A stretch of 64,000 nucleotides of DNA from Pseudonocardia humida. GTDB lineage: Bacteria; Actinomycetota; Actinomycetes; Mycobacteriales; Pseudonocardiaceae. The notes beneath the pieces were generated by a model, which worked only from the letters and a program-made list of their open reading frames with translations, was not told the origin of the DNA and ran no database searches. Location: positions 1-64,000 of the forward strand of contig NZ_JAGSOV010000005.1 in assembly GCF_023898865.1 (NCBI RefSeq). Direction: 5' to 3'. Both the position numbers and the translations under genes were made by a program. This document shows positions 51,198 to 60,183 of this stretch, one piece after another; the stretch's first letter is position 1, and every line of letters starts with the position of its first letter.

Positions 51198-53102
51198 GTG
51201 GCCCAGCCGACGACGACCGACCACCGCGCCGAGCACCACGCGCCGGCGCCGGAGGCCGGCGAACCCCACGCGGGCATGATGCGCACCGCGGTGGCCGCCC
51301 TCGACCTCGCGTGGCGGGCGGCGCCGCGCTCGGCGGCCGCGGCCGTGCTGCTGGCCGTGCTCGGCGGCATCGCCCCGGTCCTGGTCGGCGTGCTGACCAA
51401 GCTGCTGCTCGACCGGCTGGCCGGGGAGCCCGGGGCGGGCGGCTGGGGCGCGCTGGTCGGCCTCGGGGTCGCGCTGGCGGCCTGCGGGCTGGTGACCGCG
51501 TTGCTGCCGCACCTCACCGGCCACGTGGAGGCGGGCTGGGGCCGGGCGGTCGCGCTGCGCGGCCAGGGCGTGCTCTACGCCGCGGTGAACCGGCTGGTGG
51601 GCCTGATCCGGCTGGAGGACCCGGCGTTCCGCGACCGGCTGCGACTGGCCGAGGAGGCCGGCCGGACCGGGCCCGTCGTGATCGCGGGCGGCACGCTGGA
51701 GATGGTCCGCGGCACGCTCACCGTCGGCGGGTTCGCGGTGACGCTGGCCGCGCTCAACCCGTGGATGGTGCTGCTCGTCGCCCTGGTCGCGGTGCCGACC
51801 GCGCGCGCGGAGCTGACGATCTCGCGCCAGCGCGCGGACACCGACTGGCGGCTGAGCCCGGCCGAACGCCGCCAGATCTTCTACGCCGACCTGCTGACCG
51901 GCCTCGCCGCGGCCAAGGAGATCCGGCTGTTCGGGCTGGCCGAGCTGTTCAAGGGACGGATGCTGGGCGAGCTGCGCACGGTCAGCACCGAGCTGGCCGC
52001 GCTGGACCGCCGCGAGCTGCGCGCGCAGGTCGGGCTGGCGGTCCTGGGCGCGGCCGCGGCCGGTACCGGGCTGGTCTGGGCCGTGCTCGACTGCGCGGCC
52101 GGACGGCTGAGCATCGGCGACGTCGCACTGTTCGTCGCCGCGACCGGCGGCGTGCAGTCCGCGGTCGGGGCGGCCATCAGCCGCTTCGCCGGCACCCACG
52201 GCGCCGTGCTGCGCTTCGGCCACTTCCGCCACGTCGTGGGCATCGGACCGGACCTGCCCCTGCCCGCCGACCCCCGACCGGTCCCGCCGCTGCGCCGGGG
52301 CATCGAGCTGCGCGACGTGTGGTTCCGCTACGGGCCCGACCGGCCGTGGGTGCTGCGCGGGCTCGACCTGACCGTCGCCCGCGGCGAGACCGTCGCGCTG
52401 GTCGGGCTCAACGGCGCCGGCAAGAGCACGCTGGTCAAGCTGCTGCTGCGGTTCTACGACCCGCAGCGCGGCGAGGTCCGCTGGGACGGCGTCGACGTGC
52501 GCGAGCTCGCGCCCGACGGCCTGCGCGACCGGGTCGGCGCCGTCTTCCAGGACTTCATGAGCTACGACCTGTCCGCCGCGGACAACATCGGACTCGGCTC
52601 GGTCGACGCCCTCGACGACGGCGCGGACGGTGCGGCCCGCATCCGCACGGCCGCCGAGCGCGCAGGCAGCCACGACACGATCGCGGCGCTGCCGCACGGC
52701 TACGCCACCGCGCTGACCCGGATGTTCTCCGACTCCACCGACGCCGCCGACCCGACGACCGGGGTGCTGCTCTCCGGCGGGCAGTGGCAGCGGGTGGCGC
52801 TGGCGCGCTCGTTCATGCGCGCCGACCGCGACCTGCTGATCCTCGACGAGCCCAGCTCCGGCCTGGACGCCGAGGCCGAGGCCGACGTCCACCGGCGGCT
52901 GACCGGGCTGCGCCGCGACCGCACGACCCTGCTCATCTCCCACCGCCTCGGCGCCGTGCGCGACGCCGACCGGATCGTCGTGCTGCGCGACGGGCTGGTC
53001 GTCGAGCAGGGCAGCCACGCGCAGCTGATGGCCCGCGACGGCGACTACGCCGCGCTGTTCCGGTTGCAGGCCACCGGCTACCGCGAGGAGGAGCCCACGT
53101 GA
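51198..53102 (+). CDS. ABC exporter (fused membrane and ATPase domains)
   Basis: A 634-residue type IV ABC half-exporter. Six helices lie in about 50-320 (AAVLLAVLGGIAPVLVGVLT onward). The ATPase domain has Walker [17 protein letters not shown], the Q-loop AVFQDFMSYDLSAADN, the signature LLSGGQWQRVALARSF, Walker B DLLILDEPSSGLD and the switch His in LLISHRLG. No N-terminal C39 peptidase domain is present; leader removal is left to the S26 peptidase encoded next. GTG at 51198 follows GGAGAGGCGGACGACC. It probably exports the Cys-rich peptide. Confidence 0.88.
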   Translation: MAQPTTTDHRAEHHAPAPEAGEPHAGMMRTAVAALDLAWRAAPRSAAAAVLLAVLGGIAPVLVGVLTKLLLDRLAGEPGAGGWGALVGLGVALAACGLVTALLPHLTGHVEAGWGRAVALRGQGVLYAAVNRLVGLIRLEDPAFRDRLRLAEEAGRTGPVVIAGGTLEMVRGTLTVGGFAVTLAALNPWMVLLVALVAVPTARAELTISRQRADTDWRLSPAERRQIFYADLLTGLAAAKEIRLFGLAELFKGRMLGELRTVSTELAALDRRELRAQVGLAVLGAAAAGTGLVWAVLDCAAGRLSIGDVALFVAATGGVQSAVGAAISRFAGTHGAVLRFGHFRHVVGIGPDLPLPADPRPVPPLRRGIELRDVWFRYGPDRPWVLRGLDLTVARGETVALVGLNGAGKSTLVKLLLRFYDPQRGEVRWDGVDVRELAPDGLRDRVGAVFQDFMSYDLSAADNIGLGSVDALDDGADGAARIRTAAERAGSHDTIAALPHGYATALTRMFSDSTDAADPTTGVLLSGGQWQRVALARSFMRADRDLLILDEPSSGLDAEAEADVHRRLTGLRRDRTTLLISHRLGAVRDADRIVVLRDGLVVEQGSHAQLMARDGDYAALFRLQATGYREEEPT

Positions 53103-53650
53103 CGCGGCTGCGGGGCGCGCAGGCCGCCGCGGCGGTCGCCGCACTGGCCTGCGGGGCCGCCGTCGTCCGGCTGCGCGGGCGCTGGCTGCACGTGACCGTC
53201 GACGGCCCGTCGATGCTGCCCACCCTCGCCCCGGGCGACCGGGTGCTCGCCCGCCGCGGGCCCGCCGTGGTGCTGACCGGCGACGTGGTGGTCGTGCACC
53301 GCCCGACCGGGGACCGCTGGTCGCCCGACCCGGCCCCCCGGCCGGCCCCGGCGACCGGCCCGCTGATGATCAAGCGGGTGGTCGCCGGGCCGGGAGACCG
53401 GGTGCCCGCGCTCGTCGCGTCCGGCTGGGACGCGCCGGCCGGCACGCGCGTGCCGGCGGGGCGCTACGTGCTGCTCGGCGACAACCTCGACGACAGCCTC
53501 GACTCGCGCATCCTCGGGTCCTGCCCGGCGGGTTCGATCGTCGGGGTCGTCCCCCGGCTCAGCCCTTCGCGCGCACCCGCGGCGGCACGATCATCCGCTT
53601 CGGGTCGACCAGGGCCAGCGCCAGCAGCCCGACGACCGGCAGCAGGGTGA
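53099..53650 (+). CDS. S26 family signal peptidase
   Basis: A 183-residue signal peptidase I-like serine protease. One N-terminal helix, then the nucleophile Ser in VDGPSMLPTLAPGDRV, the Lys base in LMIKRVVAGPGDRVP, and the conserved end GRYVLLGDNLDDSLDSR. GTG at 53099 overlaps the exporter stop in GTGA. It would cut the peptide leader at SAAA after or during export. The last 30 residues are low-complexity and lie inside the antisense end of the MFS gene, so the reading frame may have lost an earlier stop. Confidence 0.87.
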   Translation: MTRLRGAQAAAAVAALACGAAVVRLRGRWLHVTVDGPSMLPTLAPGDRVLARRGPAVVLTGDVVVVHRPTGDRWSPDPAPRPAPATGPLMIKRVVAGPGDRVPALVASGWDAPAGTRVPAGRYVLLGDNLDDSLDSRILGSCPAGSIVGVVPRLSPSRAPAAARSSASGRPGPAPAARRPAAG

Positions 53651-54854
53651 GCTGCACCAGCCCGGCGCCCGCCCAGCCCATCCCGGCGACCAGCCGCGCG
53701 AAGATCAGTCCGGACGCGGCCGCGGCCACGTAGTAGGTGAGGATGAACAGCCCCGCGCCGCGCCCGACGTGCTCGGGGCGCACCGCCCGCTGCAGCGCGG
53801 TGCTGCAGTTGGTGAACAGCACGCCGCTGGCGAAGGTGCCCATCAGGAACGCGAGCACGTACTGCGCGGCCACGCCGTCGGCCACCTGGTAGGCCAGCAG
53901 CGCGGTGAGCGCGGAGCCGACGAACCCGACGGCGAGCAGGAGCCGCTGGTCGACCCGGTCGGCCAGCCAGCCCACGGGCAGCGCCATCATCGCCCCGAAC
54001 CCGACCAGCGACGCGGCCAGCGCGGCCTCACCGGGGCCGAACCCCAGCTGCTCGCGCAGGAAGGTCGGGTAGAGCCCGAGGAAGCCGTAGAACACCAGTC
54101 CGGAGACCGCCGAGGCGATGCCCAGGCCGAGCGAGCCGCGGTTGTACGGGCTGGCCGGCACGTGCTCGTAGCTCGCGGTGTCGGCGGTGCCCGCCCGGCC
54201 GGTGACCGCCTCGCTCATCGAGCGCGGGACCGCGACCAGCAGGATCGCGGCCATCACCAGCCCGGCCACGCCGAACACGTAGAACGGGGTGCGCCAGGTG
54301 CCGCTCGCCTCGACCAGCGCCTGCCCGAGCACCGGGCCGAGGAACACGCCCAGCCCGAACGCCAGCCCGATGAACCCCGCGGCCAGCGCCCTGCGGTGGA
54401 AGAAGTACGCCCCGATGACCGCGTAGATCGCGGTGGCCTGCACACCCTCGCCGATCCCGGAGACCAGCCGGTAGACCGCCATGTCGACGAAGCCGGAGGC
54501 GAGCGGGATGGCCACGGTGCCCAGCGAGTACACCAGCACGCTGACCACGACGATCGTCCGGCGGGACATCCGGTCGAGCAGGTAGCCCGCCGGCAGGCCG
54601 GTCAGGGCCAGGCCCAGGGTGAAGCCGGTGGCCAGCAGGCCGGCCTGGTCGAGCGAGAAGCCGAACTCCTCGCGGATCGGCGGCACCAGCGGGTAGAAGA
54701 CCTGCCGGTCCATCGCGTTGAGCATGTAGGACACGCACAGCACGGCCAGGCCGATCACGGCGGCCCGGCTCACCCCGCCGTCGGGGGGCGCCCCCGCCGG
54801 TCCCGCCCCTTCCCCGCGTGCGCCCTGCTCACCGGAGACCGCCGGCTGCGCCAT
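53559..54854 (-). CDS. MFS transporter
   Basis: A 431-residue major facilitator protein with twelve hydrophobic segments. The A-motif-like loop GLPAGYLLDRMSRRTIVVVS follows helix 2, and DRVDQRLLLAVG follows helix 8. NAMDRQVFYPLVPPIREEFG in helix 1 is typical of the anion:cation/sugar-phosphate side of the family. The substrate is unknown. ATG at 54854 is preceded by GGGAGCTTCG; an upstream ATG at 54977 would add a non-conserved stretch. Its 3' end overlaps the S26 peptidase gene by 92 bases, tail to tail. Confidence 0.87.
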   Translation of the reverse strand: MAQPAVSGEQGARGEGAGPAGAPPDGGVSRAAVIGLAVLCVSYMLNAMDRQVFYPLVPPIREEFGFSLDQAGLLATGFTLGLALTGLPAGYLLDRMSRRTIVVVSVLVYSLGTVAIPLASGFVDMAVYRLVSGIGEGVQATAIYAVIGAYFFHRRALAAGFIGLAFGLGVFLGPVLGQALVEASGTWRTPFYVFGVAGLVMAAILLVAVPRSMSEAVTGRAGTADTASYEHVPASPYNRGSLGLGIASAVSGLVFYGFLGLYPTFLREQLGFGPGEAALAASLVGFGAMMALPVGWLADRVDQRLLLAVGFVGSALTALLAYQVADGVAAQYVLAFLMGTFASGVLFTNCSTALQRAVRPEHVGRGAGLFILTYYVAAAASGLIFARLVAGMGWAGAGLVQLTLLPVVGLLALALVDPKRMIVPPRVRAKG

Positions 54855-54980
54855 CGAAGCTCCCGACCTGCCAGGTGTCCGCTGTGCGGACAACCGTCCG
54901 ATATTGGTGGGGATGAGCCTGACCCGTCCGGTGGCGGCAGTCAAGGTCGTCTTCCCGGAGGTGGAAGGCCCGGGCACGAC

Positions 54981-55013
54981 GACGGCCCGCCGGCGTGCTG
55001 CCGGCGGGCCGTC
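54981..55013 (-). terminator. terminator of the sugar transporter operon
   Basis: GACGGCCCGCCGGC (54981-54994) pairs perfectly with 55000-55013 around GTGCT. It lies 27 bases after the permease stop at 55041 and upstream of the MFS gene, a natural operon end. Confidence 0.7.
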
Positions 55014-55040
55014 GCGGGGTCGGCTCAGACCACCTCGGGC

Positions 55041-56285
55041 TCAGCGCGCGGTGCCGCCGCGGCGCTTGTTGTAGATGTCGAAGGCCACCGCGAGCAGCAG
55101 CACCAGGCCCTTGACCACCGACTGGATCGACTGGTCGACGCCCATCAGCTGCATGCCGTTGCTCATCACCGCCATGATCAGACCGCCGACCATGGCGCCG
55201 ACCACGGTGCCCACGCCACCGGTCACGGCGGCGCCGCCGATGAACGCCGCGGCGATGGCGTCGAGCTCGAACATGTTGCCCGCCGCGGGCTGGGCGCCGT
55301 TGGACCGCGAGGAGTAGATGATCCCGGCGACGGCCGACAGCAGGCCCATGTTGACGAAGATCCAGAAGTTGACCGTGCGGACCCGCACGCCCGACAGCTG
55401 GGCCGCCGACAGGTTGCCGCCGATCGCGTAGACCTGGCGGCCGAACACGGTGCGGCGGGTGACGACGCCGTAGGCCAGCACGAGCGCGGCCAGGATGATC
55501 AGCACGACGGGCAGGCCGCGGGCGTGCGCGAGCTGCCAGGCGAACGCCATCACGACCGCGCCGACGAGCACCACCCGCGCCACGAACAGCGGGAACGACT
55601 CGACCGGCTGCATGTAGGTGATCCGGGCCAGCCGGGTGCGGAAGCCGCTGACCGCGTAGCCCGCCACCGCGATCGCCCCGATCAGCAGGGTGAACGCGTC
55701 GAAGCCGTCGCCGCCCAGCAGGCCGTTCAGGAAGCCGCTGGCGACCACCTGGTACTCGGGGGTGAACGGCGAGAGCGAGATGTTGTCCAGCACCCGCAGG
55801 GTCAGCCCGCGGAACAGCAGCATGCCGGCCAGGGTCACGATGAACGCCGGGATGCCGACGTAGGCGACCCAGAAGCCGTGCCACGCGCCGACCACCAGGC
55901 CCACGGCGAGCGCGGCCAGCACGCCGACCCACCACGGCAGGCCCTGCTGGATGACCAGCACCGCCGAGACCGCCCCGGTCAGCGCGACCACCGAGCCGAC
56001 CGAGAGGTCGATGTGCCCGGCGATGATCACGATCACCATCCCGATGGCCAGCACCAGGATGTAGGAGTACTGCAGGACGATGTTGGTGATGTTGATCGGG
56101 CTGAGCGACGTGCCGCCGGTCAGGATCGCGAACAGCGCCACGATCGCCACGAACGCGATGTAGATGCCGCTCTGGCGCAGGTTGCGGGTGAGCAGCGTGC
56201 GGATGTCGCTGGTCCCCGTGTGCAGGGCCGCGGCCGGTGCGGCCTGCTCCGGGGACGGGTCCGCCTTGGGCGCGGTCTGGGTCAT
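55041..56285 (-). CDS. mmsB: multiple-sugar ABC transporter permease (MmsB/XylH type)
   Basis: A 414-residue sugar permease of the large XylH/GguB/MmsB subgroup, with ten or more hydrophobic segments, an N-terminal soluble extension of about 40 residues and the signature [18 protein letters not shown]. Its length and the '[15 protein letters not shown]' segment fit the subgroup that handles xylose, arabinose, galactose or glucose. The start overlaps the ATPase stop in ATGA. The gene is last in its operon and ends before a strong hairpin. Confidence 0.9.
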   Translation of the reverse strand: MTQTAPKADPSPEQAAPAAALHTGTSDIRTLLTRNLRQSGIYIAFVAIVALFAILTGGTSLSPINITNIVLQYSYILVLAIGMVIVIIAGHIDLSVGSVVALTGAVSAVLVIQQGLPWWVGVLAALAVGLVVGAWHGFWVAYVGIPAFIVTLAGMLLFRGLTLRVLDNISLSPFTPEYQVVASGFLNGLLGGDGFDAFTLLIGAIAVAGYAVSGFRTRLARITYMQPVESFPLFVARVVLVGAVVMAFAWQLAHARGLPVVLIILAALVLAYGVVTRRTVFGRQVYAIGGNLSAAQLSGVRVRTVNFWIFVNMGLLSAVAGIIYSSRSNGAQPAAGNMFELDAIAAAFIGGAAVTGGVGTVVGAMVGGLIMAVMSNGMQLMGVDQSIQSVVKGLVLLLAVAFDIYNKRRGGTAR

Positions 56286-57820
56286 CCGGCGAGCTCCCGG
56301 TCCTGGGTCATGAGGGCCATCAGGCCCTCCTGGGTCGCGTCGCCGACCGGAACCTCACCGGTGATCCGACCGGCCGACAGGGTGTAGATGCGGTCGCAGA
56401 TGCCGAGCAGCTCGGGCAGCTCCGAGGAGATCACCAGCACCGCCTTCCCGGCCGCGACCAGCTTGTTGACGATCGTGTAGATCTCGTACTTGGCGCCGAC
56501 GTCGATGCCGCGCGTCGGCTCGTCCAGGATGAGCACCTCGGGATCGGTGAACAACCACTTGCTCAGCACGACCTTCTGCTGGTTGCCCCCGGACAGCTTC
56601 CCCACCACGCTCATCACGGTCGGCGCCTTGATGTTCATCGCCCGACGGCTCTCCTCGGCGACCTTGGTCTCCTCGTTGCCGTTGACCCAGCCGCGCTTGG
56701 ACAGCTTGCCCAGCGCGGCGGCGGAGATGTTGCGCCGGATGTCGTCGATGAGGTTCAGGCCGTAGCGCTTGCGGTCCTCGGTGGCGTAGGCGATGCCGTT
56801 GTCGATCGCCTCGGCGACGGTGCGGGCCCGCACCTCCTTGCCGCGCACGAAGACGCGCCCGGTGATGTTGCGCCCGTAGGAGCGGCCGAACACGCTCATC
56901 GCCAGCTCGGTGCGCCCGGCGCCCATCAGCCCGGCGATGCCGACGACCTCGCCGGCCCGCACGGTGAGCGACGCCCCGTCGACGACCTTGCGGTCCTGCG
57001 TGGGGTGCCAGACCGTCCAGTCCTCGATCCGCAGCACCTCCTCGCCCGCCGCGGACTCCCGGTCGGGGTAGAAGCTCTCCAGGTCGCGCCCGACCATCCC
57101 GCGGATGATCCGTTCCTGGCCGGCGTCGGGCTCGCTCATGTCCATCGTCTCGACCGTGCGGCCGTCGCGTATGACGGTGGTCCGGTCGGCGATGCTGACG
57201 ATCTCGTTGAGCTTGTGCGAGATCATGATGCAGGTGATGCCGCGGTCCTTGAGCGTGCGCAGCAGGCCGAGCAGGTGCGCCGAGTCGGTGTCGTTGAGCG
57301 CGGCGGTCGGCTCGTCCAGGATCAGCAGCTTCACGTCCTTCGACAACGCCTTGGCGATCTCCACCAGCTGCTGCTTGCCCACGCCGAGCTGTCCGACCGG
57401 GGTGACCGCGTTCTCCTGCAGCCCGACCTCGTCGAGCAGCCGCGCGGCCTCGGCGTTGGCCTTGTTCCAGTCGATGAGCCCGCCGCGCCCGGTGAGCTCG
57501 TTGCCCAGGAAGATGTTCTCCGCGATCGACAGGTGCGGCACCAGGGCCAGCTCCTGGTGGATGATCACGATGCCGACGTGCTCGCTGTCGCGGATGCCGG
57601 AGAAGCGCACCGGCTGCCCGTCGAAGGTGATCTCGCCGTCGTAGCTGCCGGTCGGGTGCACGCCGGAGAGCACCTTCATCAGCGTGGACTTGCCGGCGCC
57701 GTTCTCACCGCAGATCGCGTGGATCTCGCCGCGGCGCACGGCCAGGTTGACGTCCTCCAGCGCGATGACGCCGGGGAACGTCTTGGTGATGCCACGCATC
57801 CGCAGGATGTCGTCGTCCAT
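56282..57820 (-). CDS. mmsA: multiple-sugar ABC transporter ATPase (MmsA/XylG type)
   Basis: A 512-residue double-ABC ATPase. The first domain has [30 protein letters not shown] and [13 protein letters not shown]; the second has the degenerate [32 protein letters not shown] and [20 protein letters not shown]. It energises sugar uptake with the permease and the ChvE-like binding protein. ATG at 57820 has AGGTCCC just upstream. A hairpin lies between it and the binding-protein gene. Confidence 0.92.
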   Translation of the reverse strand: MDDDILRMRGITKTFPGVIALEDVNLAVRRGEIHAICGENGAGKSTLMKVLSGVHPTGSYDGEITFDGQPVRFSGIRDSEHVGIVIIHQELALVPHLSIAENIFLGNELTGRGGLIDWNKANAEAARLLDEVGLQENAVTPVGQLGVGKQQLVEIAKALSKDVKLLILDEPTAALNDTDSAHLLGLLRTLKDRGITCIMISHKLNEIVSIADRTTVIRDGRTVETMDMSEPDAGQERIIRGMVGRDLESFYPDRESAAGEEVLRIEDWTVWHPTQDRKVVDGASLTVRAGEVVGIAGLMGAGRTELAMSVFGRSYGRNITGRVFVRGKEVRARTVAEAIDNGIAYATEDRKRYGLNLIDDIRRNISAAALGKLSKRGWVNGNEETKVAEESRRAMNIKAPTVMSVVGKLSGGNQQKVVLSKWLFTDPEVLILDEPTRGIDVGAKYEIYTIVNKLVAAGKAVLVISSELPELLGICDRIYTLSAGRITGEVPVGDATQEGLMALMTQDRELAG

Positions 57821-57862
57821 GGGACCTCGTCGTCGACTCTCTGGTCGTTCCCGATGTGGTGC

Positions 57863-57900
57863 CGGCCGGGCCCCGCAGCTCGTGCTGCCGGGCCCGGCCG
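57863..57900 (-). terminator. 17-bp hairpin after the sugar-binding-protein gene
   Basis: 57863-57879 pairs with 57884-57900 with one mismatch and a 4-base loop. It begins 19 bases after the binding-protein stop, the same arrangement as in the rhamnose operon at 3813-3844, and probably lowers expression of the ATPase and permease relative to the binding protein. Confidence 0.65.
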
Positions 57901-57918
57901 TGGTTCTGGTGCTGTCGC

Positions 57919-59079
57919 TCAGCTGGACTGGCCGCTGGCGACTTCCTCCGCGGTCCAGTAGCCCGAGTCGATGAGGGACTCCTGGATGTTGTCCTTGTAG
58001 ACGGTCTCGATCGGGAGCAGGTACGACGGCACGACCTTGACGCCGTTCTCGTAGGTCGTGGTGTCGTTGGCCTCGGGCTGGGTGCCGCCGAGGAACGCCT
58101 TGGCCGCGACGACGGCCTGCTCGGCCAGCAGCCGGGTGTCCTTGAAGATCGTGGAGCTCTGGACCCCGTCGTTGATCAGCTTGACCGAGGCGATCTCGGC
58201 GTCCTGGCCGGTGACGACCGGCATCGGGTCGGCGCCGCCGTAGCCGGCGTTCTGCAGCGCGGTGATGATGCCGCGGGAGATGCCGTCGTAGGGCGAGAGC
58301 ACACCGTTGATCTTGGTGCCGTCGCTGTAGGCCCCGGTCAGCAGGTCCTCCATGCGCTTCTGCGCGGTCTCCTGCTGCCAGCGCAGGATCGCGGCCTGCT
58401 CGATGCTGGTCTGGCCGCTCTTGACGACCAGCTGGCCGCTGTCGATCAGCGGCTGGAGCACCGACATCGCGCCGTTGAAGAAGAAGAACGCGTTGTTGTC
58501 GTCCAGCGAGCCGGCGAACAGCTCGATGTTGAACGGCCCGGTCGCGGTACCGGCGGACCCGTCGGCGGTCTTGATGCCCAGCCCGGTCAGCAGGGCGTTG
58601 GCCTGGGCCACGCCGACCTGGAAGTTGTCGAACGTGACGTAGAAGTCGACGTTCGGGCTGTCGCGGATGAGCCGGTCGTAGGAGATGACCGGGATGTTGG
58701 AGTCCTTGGCCGCCTGCAGCTGGCTGCTCAGCGCGGTGCCGTCGATCGCCGCGATGACCAGCAGGTCGGCACCCTGGGTGATCATCTGGTCGACCTGCTG
58801 GGACTGGGTCGGGATGTCGTCGTTGGCGTACTGCAGCTCGACCTGGTAGCCGGCCTGCTCCAGCTGCTCCTTCACGGAGTTGCCGTCGGCGATCCACCGC
58901 TCCGACGTCTGGGTGGGCATCGACACGCCCACGAGCAGGTCCGCCGGGGCCTGGGTGGCGCCACCGGCGGCGGGGGCATCGCCGCCGCTGCCCGCACCGC
59001 CGCCGGAGCAGGCCGCCAGTGCGACCGCCAGTACGCCGGCCGCGGCGACCGATCCGAGCCTTGAGAAACGCAAGCCCAT
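57919..59079 (-). CDS. chvE: ChvE-type sugar-binding lipoprotein
   Basis: A 386-residue binding protein. The signal peptide ends in the lipobox ALAACSGG (about residues 23-30). The body has [60 protein letters not shown] and [17 protein letters not shown], which are typical of ChvE/GguA-linked proteins for multiple monosaccharides. It is the first gene of the operon. ATG at 59079 is used (GAGGAGGAG directly before); ATG at 59097 is an alternative. A LacI-type operator lies 63 bases upstream. Confidence 0.92.
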   Translation of the reverse strand: MGLRFSRLGSVAAAGVLAVALAACSGGGAGSGGDAPAAGGATQAPADLLVGVSMPTQTSERWIADGNSVKEQLEQAGYQVELQYANDDIPTQSQQVDQMITQGADLLVIAAIDGTALSSQLQAAKDSNIPVISYDRLIRDSPNVDFYVTFDNFQVGVAQANALLTGLGIKTADGSAGTATGPFNIELFAGSLDDNNAFFFFNGAMSVLQPLIDSGQLVVKSGQTSIEQAAILRWQQETAQKRMEDLLTGAYSDGTKINGVLSPYDGISRGIITALQNAGYGGADPMPVVTGQDAEIASVKLINDGVQSSTIFKDTRLLAEQAVVAAKAFLGGTQPEANDTTTYENGVKVVPSYLLPIETVYKDNIQESLIDSGYWTAEEVASGQSS

Positions 59080-59142
59080 CTCCTCCTCGAGACGCATTCG
59101 CCGCTGACCGTGCCATGCGACTGTGCTGTGACGAGGGCCCAA

Positions 59143-59156
59143 TGTGAGCGCTAACA
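59143..59156. promoter_or_regulatory. LacI-family operator of the sugar transporter operon
   Basis: TGTGAGCGCTAACA is a near-perfect palindrome with the AGCGCT centre common in actinobacterial sugar operators. It would sit between a minus-strand -35 (TTGACG, 59164-59169 complement) and the -10, blocking transcription. No regulator gene is beside it. Confidence 0.7.
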
Positions 59157-59181
59157 ACCCACACGTCAACCCCGACCCGAC

Positions 59182-59198
59182 ACCGTGATCGTCACGGT
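59182..59198. promoter_or_regulatory. second palindrome upstream of the sugar operon
   Basis: ACCGTGA-TCG-TCACGGT is a perfect 7-3-7 inverted repeat just upstream of the putative -35. It differs from the AGCGCT operator and could bind a second regulator, perhaps an activator. Confidence 0.5.
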
Positions 59199-59365
59199 TG
59201 CGTAACAGGGCCGTGTAACACCGAGATCATGCCACGGCGACCTGCGGGAAATCGTTTCGACGACCGGATCGGGACGGGGCCCCGACGGAGGTCACAAGTC
59301 GGTCAAGAGATCACCCGTCCACAGCAGGCGACTACGACGAACAGCGCTACCGAGGGGTCGGCACC

Positions 59366-59872
59366 CTAGACGCTGCTACTCACCGGTAGGTCGACGCTCG
59401 CGGCCTCCTGGCGGCGGAGGTGGTCGAGGAGGTTCGCCGCGAACCGATCACCCATGAGCCGCATGGTCGCCTCCATGACCCGGCGCACGGCCGGCGCGGC
59501 CAGCCGCGGCAGCGGCAGGTCCACGTGCAGCGCGAGCCGGATCGTCAGCCGGGTGCCGCCGGGGACGTCGGACAACTCGTAGCAGCCCTCGGCGCCGGCC
59601 TGCTCGACGACGCCGGGCGGCGGCTCGTGGGTGTAGTCGATGCGGGACTGCGGGGTGAACCGCATCCGCTCGGTGAACACCGGGCTGATCCCCACCCCCA
59701 GCACCTCGAGACCGGTCATGTGCCAGCGCCAGCGGTCGCCGTCGGCCTCGATGCGCCGCAGCAGCGGGGTCAACCGCGGCAGCAGGTCGGGATCGGCCAG
59801 CGCGCGCCAGATCGCCCGGCGGGGGGCCGCGACGATGGCGTCCGATTCGGTGGACGCGGAGAACCGGGTCAT
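59366..59872 (-). CDS. SRPBCC-family protein
   Basis: A 168-residue protein with the START-like SRPBCC fold: SDAIVAAPRRAIWRALADPD, the strand series DGDRWRWHMTGLEVLG and SRIDYTHEPPPGV, and a long C-terminal helix (RVMEATMRLMGDRFAANLLD). Such proteins bind hydrophobic ligands; members with this layout are often annotated as polyketide cyclase/dehydrase-like. ATG at 59872 is chosen because the fold starts right after it; the longer open frame upstream is not conserved in style. Ligand unknown. Confidence 0.78.
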   Translation of the reverse strand: MTRFSASTESDAIVAAPRRAIWRALADPDLLPRLTPLLRRIEADGDRWRWHMTGLEVLGVGISPVFTERMRFTPQSRIDYTHEPPPGVVEQAGAEGCYELSDVPGGTRLTIRLALHVDLPLPRLAAPAVRRVMEATMRLMGDRFAANLLDHLRRQEAASVDLPVSSSV

Positions 59873-60154
59873 ACCGGGGGACTTCCCGGGCGGGGGCGGC
59901 CCGAATCGCGATCCGGGCCACGCCGTGCGGACCGTCGCCCGTGACTTCACGGACAGGTCATCCCGGCCGGTCGGCTCGTTGGTGGCCACTCGGGTCGAGC
60001 AGGCCGGTTCCGCATGCAGGTGGTCCCGTTGCGATAACAAACGAATAGTGTGGTTGCGCTGGCGGCCGTCCCCGGCCCGAGGTGCCGGTTGCGATTGTGA
60101 ACACTTCACCTGCGAGCGCGGCGACTATCCTATGGTCCCGATTCCTCCTCGACG

Positions 60155-60170
60155 TCGTACGAATGTTCGA
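60155..60170. promoter_or_regulatory. SOS box (LexA site) candidate
   Basis: TCGTACGAATGTTCGA fits the actinobacterial LexA box TCGAAC-N4-GTTCGA with one mismatch in the left arm. It overlaps the promoter of the DUF222/HNH gene; DNA-damage control of such 13E12-type genes is known in mycobacteria. Confidence 0.65.
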
Positions 60171-60171
60171 G

Positions 60172-60177
60172 TAGAAT
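60172..60177 (+). promoter_or_regulatory. -10 element of the DUF222/HNH gene
   Basis: TAGAAT lies six bases before the ATG at 60184, so the transcript is probably leaderless. The SOS-box-like site immediately upstream would block polymerase when LexA is bound. Confidence 0.55.
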
Positions 60178-60183
60178 CGACGC

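Larger units (their letters stand above)
59873..60183. other. AT-richer intergenic region before the DUF222/HNH gene
   Basis: This 311-base gap holds no convincing gene. Its right half (about 60000-60183) is notably richer in A and T (for example GATAACAAACGAATAGTGTG) than the surroundings, and carries the SOS-box-like site and a -10 element described separately. The change in composition may mark the edge of an inserted element. Confidence 0.5.
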
